64,000 nt of DNA from Rhizomys pruinosus (lineage: Eukaryota > Chordata > Mammalia > Rodentia > Spalacidae), in NCBI GenBank assembly GCA_009823505.1, contig VZQC01006874.1, positions 285,348 to 349,347 of the forward strand, given 5' to 3'. Within the stretch, counting starts at the first letter, position 1. The number at the start of each line of letters is the position of its first letter. The position numbers were made by a program, and so were the translations under genes. The notes under the pieces are model-generated. The model did not search any database and was not told where the DNA came from. It saw only the letters and a list, made by a program, of their open reading frames with translations. This document shows positions 57,693 through 64,000 of this stretch, in pieces.

Positions 57693-58129
57693 AGAAGTCA
57701 TCAGCTATTAATAGCTCCTCAGTGATAGAGGCTCATGAGCCTCTTCCATGGCAGAATGTTGACTGGCTTGATCTTGCACAAGACCCACATTAGATTTTAA
57801 AAAGCAGTTTCCACATTATTGCATTTGGATCTGTGTCTCAGTGCTGTCAAAGAAGTCACATATACTCTCTACTTCCAGACAAAGAAGCATCCGATCCAAA
57901 GCACTGAGTTGTCTGGAAAAAACCCAGACAGTAGGGCTGGAGATCTAACAAAGACCACAACACCCAAACCCATAGCTTCCTGTCTGAAGAAGAGAAAGAA
58001 GACTGAAGCGAACTAGAAGATGGCAGCCATAATTTTTTTAGTATTTAAGAACTATTTGGAATAATCTTTCAACTCATACGCCTCATAGGAAGCAGAGTTA
58101 AGTTTTATTGTTCATGCAGTTAAAAGAGC
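57693..58129 (+). promoter_or_regulatory. Upstream region of intact OR with possible splice acceptor
   Basis: OR genes commonly have a 5' untranslated exon spliced just upstream of a single coding exon. Here 'gttttattgttcatgcag' (ending at 58119) stands 10 bases before the ATG at 58130 and could be such an acceptor. OR2 has 'tttgctgtttctgtag' at the same place. I cannot identify the upstream exon or promoter. Confidence 0.4.
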
Positions 58130-59065
58130 ATGGGAAATTTCAACACCAGTTCACAAGAGGGCTTCATTTTGGTAGGTTTCTCTGACTGGCCTCAACTCCA
58201 AGGCTTCCTTTTCATCATTATTTTGATTTTCTACTCCCTAACCATCTTGGGCAACACCATCATCATCACTCTCTCAAGATTGGACCGTCGACTGCACACA
58301 CCCATGTACTTCTTCCTCGCCCACCTCTCCTTCCTGGACCTCTGCTACACCACCTGCACTGTGCCCCAGCTTCTGGTCAACCTTCAGGGGCTCAACAGAG
58401 CCATCAGCTATGGAGGGTGTGTGGCCCAGCTCTTCATTTTCCTTGCCCTGGTTTCCACAGAGTGTTTGATTTTGGTGGTCATGGCCTTTGACCGCTACGC
58501 TGCTGTGTGTCGTCCACTTCACTACACAACCATTATGCACCCTCTTGTCTGCAGGACACTGGCCATCTCCTCCTGGATGGGAGGCCTTGTGAACGCTCTG
58601 ATTCAGACAGGACTTGTGATGTCCATGAGACTGTGTGACCATCAAATGAACCACTTCTTCTGTGAGATGCCTATATTCCTGAAGCTGGCTTGTGAGGACA
58701 CTGAAAGAACGGAGGCCAAGATGTTCGTGGCTCGAACAATAGTCTTAGTCTTTCCCGCGGGGCTGATTCTAGCCTCCTATGCTCACATTGCTCAGGCTGT
58801 GCTGAAAGTCAAGTCAACGGCTGGGCGCAGAAAAGCTTTAGGGACGTGTGGGTCTCATCTCATAGTGGTTTCTCTTTTTTATGGCTCGGGGATTTATACA
58901 TACCTTCAACCCATTCACAGATACTCTGAGAGCAAAGGAAAATTTCTTGCCCTTTTTTATACTATCTTTATCCCCATGCTCAATCCTCTGATTTATACAC
59001 TTAGGAACAAAGATGTGAAGGGAGCCCTGTGGAAGGTGCTAGGGAGAGGCACAGAGTCCAAGTAG
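58130..59065 (+). CDS. Olfactory receptor, class II, family 2-like (intact), OR3
   Basis: A 311-residue seven-transmembrane odorant receptor on one exon, normal length for the family. It would act at the cilia of olfactory neurons through the Golf/adenylyl cyclase pathway; the ligand is unknown. Visible features: N-glycosylation site NTS at 5-7, GN of TM1 at 41-42, LHTPMYFF at 55-62, Cys97 at the start of TM3, [10 protein letters not shown] at 118-127, extracellular loop 2 cysteines 169, 178 and 188, SY at 217-218, [10 protein letters not shown] at 235-244, PMLNPLIY at 282-289 and the basic C-terminal [13 protein letters not shown]. No OR hallmark is missing. The start is the first ATG in frame and is shared by position with OR1 and OR2. 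Family 2 is inferred from LGFSD-like 'LVGFSDWP', '[32 protein letters not shown]' and the C-terminus. The exact orthologue cannot be named without a search. Confidence 0.96.
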   Translation: MGNFNTSSQEGFILVGFSDWPQLQGFLFIIILIFYSLTILGNTIIITLSRLDRRLHTPMYFFLAHLSFLDLCYTTCTVPQLLVNLQGLNRAISYGGCVAQLFIFLALVSTECLILVVMAFDRYAAVCRPLHYTTIMHPLVCRTLAISSWMGGLVNALIQTGLVMSMRLCDHQMNHFFCEMPIFLKLACEDTERTEAKMFVARTIVLVFPAGLILASYAHIAQAVLKVKSTAGRRKALGTCGSHLIVVSLFYGSGIYTYLQPIHRYSESKGKFLALFYTIFIPMLNPLIYTLRNKDVKGALWKVLGRGTESK

Positions 59066-60608
59066 GAGATGGGGAGAAGTACTTGTACAACTCCCTGTGA
59101 TAGTTCTCATATCCAGAATCCCATCTTGTCCGTGGAAGGTCATTAGTCACTAAAAAACAGCACTCATCACACCAGGGCCTGATGTCTTCCCTTTGGAGAA
59201 GACAAAAGAGGAAATCTGTTAAAAGACTTTCTAGGTCCAAGTCTATGGTTCTTGTGCAAAACAGAGTAAGAGGTTATTCACTTAACAGTCTTGGTCATGA
59301 ATTTGTTTGTGGAGAGTATGTTTTGGCCAGATGTGGAAAGTAGGGATAGATTGTAGGCATTTCAGAGAATAGAGGATAAAATTAGATGTGACATTGCTCT
59401 TTGCCAAGACAATGATTTCCAATACAGTTTGACGGGGATGGCATCGTGCCGAACTAAATACACGGGACATTAGTTCAGCACCAATTTTCTAATTAATCGT
59501 TATCCTAGCCATATCCCCACAACATCTCAGGGTTTGTTCCAAATTTCCTGACAGTTGCTACTTATCTAGTTCTCTTATGGTTTCTGATATTGAATAAATA
59601 AGAATGTCATAGTCTGAGATACTTCATCAAGCAATTAGGATGGAATTTAACTACCTGAAGGAAGAAAGCAAGGTCATTAAGGTAGCAACATGCAACGAAG
59701 ACATCCAAGTCTCAGCAGCAGCTGCCCTGCTGCTTGGTTCCAGCACGAAGAGAACAGAGAAGAAATGAGATAAAAGCAATGAGTCATGAAGATGGGAAGT
59801 GCAAAAGAAGCAAAGAAGAACGAATAAAAGAGACCAAAACAAATTTTAACCAGAGAGAGAGGGAGAGATCCTTGTACTCAGGAGATCTGGGAAATTCAAG
59901 TAGTCTTAGGACAAAAGGGAAAGCATAAAAAATCCACACAAGATGGAAAACTTGTCAGTCAATGATTCAAAAAGAAAATGAAATGAACAATCAACCATGT
60001 GTAAAGATTTGAATCTGATACATAATCAATGTAATGCAAATTAAATGACAATTAGGTACAGTTTCATACCATCTGATTAGTAAGCATGTAACTTAACAAT
60101 TTATCTTGGCCCTACTATGACCCTAACCCATGGCCTTACATGTGTGTGCTATAGAAGTTTTCTACCAAAGAAACACATTCCAGCTTCTAAAGATTTTTTT
60201 TAATAGAGCTAAGAATGAAGCAGATCCGAGCAGTCTGGAATATTTTCTTTAATAGATAATTTAATCACACAAAATGACTAAATAACATAATGTTAATACC
60301 ACTAACATTTGGGGCAAAATTTCAATCTTTTTTCTTGTTTACTATGAACTCCTGCATATTAGTCACAATATCTAATATTTTAGCAATATCTAATGTTTTA
60401 GTGCCAGTCACATCAAATTCTTTTCTCAAATTTTTCCTAGTTTTGATTTACATGTATTGATTATCCATATTAATTCAGCACAGGGTGATATTTCAACACC
60501 TGATCTAATGTACTAGAAAATAATAAAATAATGAAATCCTGAAATCCAGCCTCTATTTATTATGTAATTACTTCACACTCACCCTCTCACTCTTAAGTTG
60601 AATAATCA
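59066..60608. other. OR3 3' flank, no gene
   Basis: 59066-59930 aligns with the 3' flanks of OR1 and OR2. From about 60000 the sequence is A/T-rich and unique ('caatatctaat(a/g)ttttag' is repeated at 60367-60401). No polyadenylation site can be assigned with confidence. Confidence 0.5.
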
Positions 60609-60622
60609 CTAGCACACATTTT

Positions 60623-60877
60623 TTGTCTTTTTTTTTTTTTTTTGAGACAGGGTCTCCCTGTACCCCCAACTGGCCTGGAACTCACTCTAGACCAGGCTGG
60701 CTTTGAACTCACAGAGATCCGCCTGCCTCTACCTCCCGAGTGCTAGGATTAAAGGCGTGCACCACCATGCCTGGTTTAAAGAGGGTTCCTAGCCACCATG
60801 TGGGTGCTGGGAACTGAACCTGGGTCCTCTGCAAGAACAGTTGGTGCTCTTAACTGCTGAGCCATCTTTTCATCCCC
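60623..60877 (-). mobile_element. Composite B2-B1 SINE, copy iii
   Basis: On the minus strand it reads a B2 5' half ('gatggctcagcagttaagagc' to 'aggaaccctcttta'), then directly a B1 ('aaccaggcatggtggtgcac') and poly(A). Perfect 14-bp TSD ctagcacacatttt at 60609-60622 and 60878-60891 surrounds the whole unit. The B2 3' half is absent. Confidence 0.92.
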
Positions 60878-60891
60878 CTAGCACACATTTT

Positions 60892-61189
60892 GCTGGACAT
60901 TTTTATCTTCTACATTCAAGAGAGATGATTCAGTAGTTGGCCAACAGGGTTACGATTATCTCCCTAAAGATACTATCCTCCAATTTTATATATTTTTCTA
61001 TAAATGACATGGTTCAATTTTTGGTTGTTAGCCTTAGCCTTTAATGGTGCGCTATCCCTCCAGCCCAATTCTTCATGTCTGAAAAATGTGTCCTTTATAC
61101 ATAGAACACTTTATCCATTCATCCATGGGTTGTGATGTATAGAGATGTCATCACTTACCTAATATGACTGCTGTCATAAGAAACATGGA
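60892..61189. other. Spacer with B2 scrap
   Basis: A short reverse B2-like end ('gcgctatccctccagccc') lies at about 61048-61066. Nothing else. Confidence 0.4.
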
Positions 61190-61990
61190 TATTCAGGTAT
61201 CTCTTTGGCATGCTAATTTCAATATTTTGAGTATATATATTGATAAGTGGGTTTTAGTTTTTAGCAACTTCCATCTGGTTAATGATAACAGCTGTGTTAA
61301 TTTACATTCCCACCAGCACTGTACAACAGCTCTTTTCTTTACATCTTCGCCAGCATCTGTTATTTGTGTCATTTTAATAAAAGCCATCTTCTGTGAGAGA
61401 TGAAATTTTATTGTGAACTTAATTTGTATTTCCTGGTGACTAACAATATTCATAGATTTGTACACCTTCTTTTGAGAAGTATCTATATCATTTATTCATT
61501 TTAATGTATATTTTACTGAATTTTTGTACATGTCATACAATATATCTTAAACATATTTAAGCCCCCTCTGCTAGCTGCACTCCCCATATCCCACCCACAA
61601 TATTTCACTCCTCTGTCATGCATCTCAAAGCCAATGAAGTCAACTTGTATAGCCTGGTGTCCCTTGGTGTGATTTCACCCACTGCAAAATGTCCAGCCTA
61701 TCTAATTGTATTACTTCTATTTATTGTTAAGTTTTTGAGTTCTTGAATATTGGTTCTATTAATCTATTGTGAGATGCATAAGTAACAAATAATTGATCTT
61801 ATTTTGTAAGTTGTGTCTTCACTGTTTTGATTCCTTGGTAGTGCAGAGCTTTCTATTTTAATATAATTCCATTTGTCAATTTTTGTTTTCATTTCTTATG
61901 CTGTCCTATCCAAAAATCCTGCTTATTCCAATGTCTTGGGATACCTTTTCATGGTAGAAATCATTGTCTGAACCAGAATTTTTCTTTGTA
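61190..61990 (-). mobile_element. Old LINE-1 fragments
   Basis: Antisense ORF2 pieces: 61290-61490 ('ttacattcccaccagcactg'), and 61760-61960, which is similar to 43010-43200. 61490-61700 resembles an antisense 3' end. No intact frame. Confidence 0.75.
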
Positions 61991-62660
61991 GTAAACTTGG
62001 TAAAGGAACTAACTCTTCCACACAGAGACAAGATCCATGTATAAATACCACTGGCATGCTACTTGAAACAGCAAAAGCTTTGAAACAATGCTGGTTTGTT
62101 CTTTAAAAGCAATTGTTAACCACTGGTGTGTGTATGGCTTGGAATTCTATATTGGAAGCAAAATCAATAACCTCCCAACTTGTTCCCACTCAGTAAACAA
62201 CCAGGGGCCAATGCAGAAACTTTTGTTTCTTGTTCATTTTTCATTGCCATAGATTTTCAGTACACTATGTGGATCATTTTTACATTCAGAATCAAGGCTA
62301 TCTCTTTTTAATTATGGTTTGTCCTACCTACTATCTTTTAGTCATGGACATTTTCTTATTCTGTTTCCCAGGATTGAGGAACAAACAAAGATGATGAAAA
62401 AATATGCTCGAATTTTGTCTGAGGCAAGGAAAATACCTATTTCCATTAAATTGAATTAGTTATAAAGAATGATTTGCTTCAGTGATTATGATATAGAAAT
62501 GGCATATATTAAATCATCTTGTGTCTATATTACCTTTTTTATACCCAAGTTCAAATAAAGTTTTATTTAGAAAAGCAGATTTTCATCAAGGGGCTGGGTA
62601 TGGACTGTCAACCCCTGGTATGTTTACCTGGAAGTACAGCTGGGGGACTGGACAGAGCCA
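61991..62660. other. Spacer, no gene
   Basis: A/T-rich; nothing recognised. Confidence 0.4.
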
Positions 62661-62665
62661 CTTCC

Positions 62666-62670
<5 letters not shown>

Positions 62671-62723
<53 letters not shown>

Positions 62724-62750
62724 ACACACACACACACACACACACACACA
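62671..62750. repeat. (CT)n(CA)n compound microsatellite
   Basis: About 23 CT units followed by about 15 CA units. The two 90-codon frames that cross it are artefacts of the repeat. Confidence 0.95.
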
Positions 62751-62819
62751 GGGAGTTTCAGGTCAGTTATTTTTACTTCTTCCTCTTTAGTCTCCAGTTC
62801 TTGTAACTTTAAATTACAG

Positions 62820-63095
62820 TTATTGCAGAAAGATTCGAATTTTTACTCCCCCATTATGATGTCTTGCTCTACCATTTCCTCTTCCCTAAACAGTCCCCTT
62901 CTGCTTTCATAGGTTTCACGTAGATTTCATACATGAAAGAAAACTCATGACGTGTATCTTTCAAGTCTGGGTTATTTAACTCAGCAGTGATGACTTTTAG
63001 TTCCAAACATTTTTATGCAAGTGACATAATTTTGGTCTTCTTTATGACTGTGTAAATATGCTACATTTTCTTTACCCATCCATCCATGGATGGGC
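62820..63095 (-). mobile_element. LINE-1 fragment
   Basis: Antisense old L1 ('atgactgtgtaaatatgctac', 'tctttacccatccatccatgg'). Confidence 0.7.
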
Positions 63096-63099
63096 ATCT

Positions 63100-64000
63100 G
63101 GGTATGTGAGTTACTTTTGCATCACTATGACCAAACAGCTGATACAGACAACATAGGGAGAATGAGTGCACTTTGGCTCCCAGCCTCGTAAGCTTCAGTC
63201 CAATCCTGGGGTCGACTGTGGCAGGGCAGAGCAGGGCACAGCTGCAGTGAACTGAGCTAGAGAGAAATCATCCAGAACCTGCTGCCAGTGACCTTCCCAA
63301 CAGACCCACTTCCAAAAGTTTCTAGAACCTTCCCAAATGATACCAGTTGAGGAACAAGCAACTGAAGCATGAAATTCTGGGTGCTATTTCATAATCAGAC
63401 CCTAACATTCCACCCCCAGCCACCAAAGATTCAACTCCACCTCATAATGCAAAATGGTTTCATTTCAACTTCAAGAATATAAAAAAATTTTTTAATTTAA
63501 TTTTTATTTTTATTTATTTATTTTCTATGTGTATGAATGTACTGTCTGTATGCAGGTCTGTGCACCTGTGTCATGCAATGCCGTGGAGGTCAGAAAAGGG
63601 TGTCGGATTCCCCTGGAACTGGAGTTCTCCTGTAATTGGAGCTACAGACGGTTCTTAGCTGCCATGTGGGTGCTGGGGATCGAACCTGGGTCCTCTGCAA
63701 GAACAGTTGGTGCTCTTAACCACTAGGCTATCTCTCCAGCCCCATAGAATATCAAAAAATTTAACAGTTCCAATGCTCCTCAAAATTCCAAGTCCAAAGC
63801 CTCCTCTGAGCCTCAGGGTGACTCTTAGCTGAGAGCCTCTGTAAAATCAAAAGAAGGGCCTCATTCTTCCAATATGCAATACCACACAGAGTACACATTC
63901 CCTTTCCAAATGAGACCAAATCTCCTAAGGGCAAACATAAAACCTTAGTGCTCCCTGTCCAGACTCTGGGGCATAGGCTGGCATTACGTAAGCTCCCACA
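63100..64000 (+). repeat. Rodent interspersed repeat, runs off window
   Basis: 'gttacttttgcatcactatgacc' start resembles the common rodent repeat seen in reverse at 3120-3590. The later part (63430-63960) shares short stretches with 43510-43740. A B2 is inserted at 63495-63743. No coding frame. Confidence 0.5.
63495..63743 (-). repeat. B2 SINE, long variant
   Basis: Reverse B2 with both internal 'gaactggagttctcctg' segments. Flanks agaatataaaaaaatt / agaatatcaaaaaatt. Confidence 0.93.

Larger units (their letters stand above)
51750..60000 (+). other. Duplicated OR block 3 (intact OR)
   Basis: 51890-53000 aligns with 27330-28200 (block 2), 53590-53940 with 29030-29380, and 54950-55090 with 29630-29760 and 1195-1330. 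57440-57520 aligns with block 1/2 OR upstream sequence, followed by the OR and its 3' flank. It carries the only functional OR of the three. Confidence 0.75.

Noticed and set aside
62519..62806. 95-codon frames across (CT)n(CA)n
   Set aside because: Serine-leucine and histidine-threonine runs are produced by the microsatellite.

Overview
The window looks like nuclear DNA from a muroid rodent. It is packed with B1 and B2 SINEs on both strands, many with intact target-site duplications (TSDs), and with 5'-truncated LINE-1 copies. The LINE-1 3' ends and SINE sub-variants do not look like standard mouse or rat ones, so a cricetid or other non-Mus muroid is my guess; the species cannot be fixed from the sequence alone.

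The gene content is a small olfactory receptor (OR) cluster, all on the + strand. There are three paralogous class II, family-2-like OR coding exons: a decayed one at 7727-8668, a badly broken one at 38231-39437 that carries a B2 insertion, and one intact 311-residue gene at 58130-59065. Each lies near the 3' side of a larger duplicated block whose non-coding flanks also align (block 1 about 1-13930, block 2 about 27100-41260, block 3 about 51750-60000). Between blocks 1 and 2 is a processed pseudogene of the glucose transporter gene Slc2a3 (GLUT3) at about 14313-16620. The rest is interspersed repeats, LINE-1 pieces, simple repeats and one 39-bp minisatellite. I found no convincing tRNA, rRNA, CRISPR or other functional RNA gene.

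Three things stand out. (1) A composite SINE in which the 5' half of a B2 is joined at the same point to a near-complete B1 occurs three times (16681-16932, 42476-42734, 60623-60877), each copy with its own TSD. (2) A non-coding retroposon of about 1.1-1.3 kb occurs five times (10982-12058, 12449-12664, 20898-21870, 33945-35204, 37272-37898). It has a defined 5' end and poly(A), and three different 3' architectures, two of which are captured LINE-1 3' ends. A second, unrelated body with a LINE-1-type tail lies at 54274-54902. (3) A single N at 12448 interrupts a B1 whose preceding 88 bases equal window bases 1-88 and whose two TSD halves lie at 12343-12355 and 161-173. This suggests a tandem 12.36-kb unit that the assembly has collapsed or mis-joined.

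As a functional unit, only the intact OR is likely to make protein. The two dead ORs, the Slc2a3 pseudogene and the SINE/LINE load are the usual picture of a fast-evolving OR array growing by tandem duplication and decaying by insertion and point mutation.
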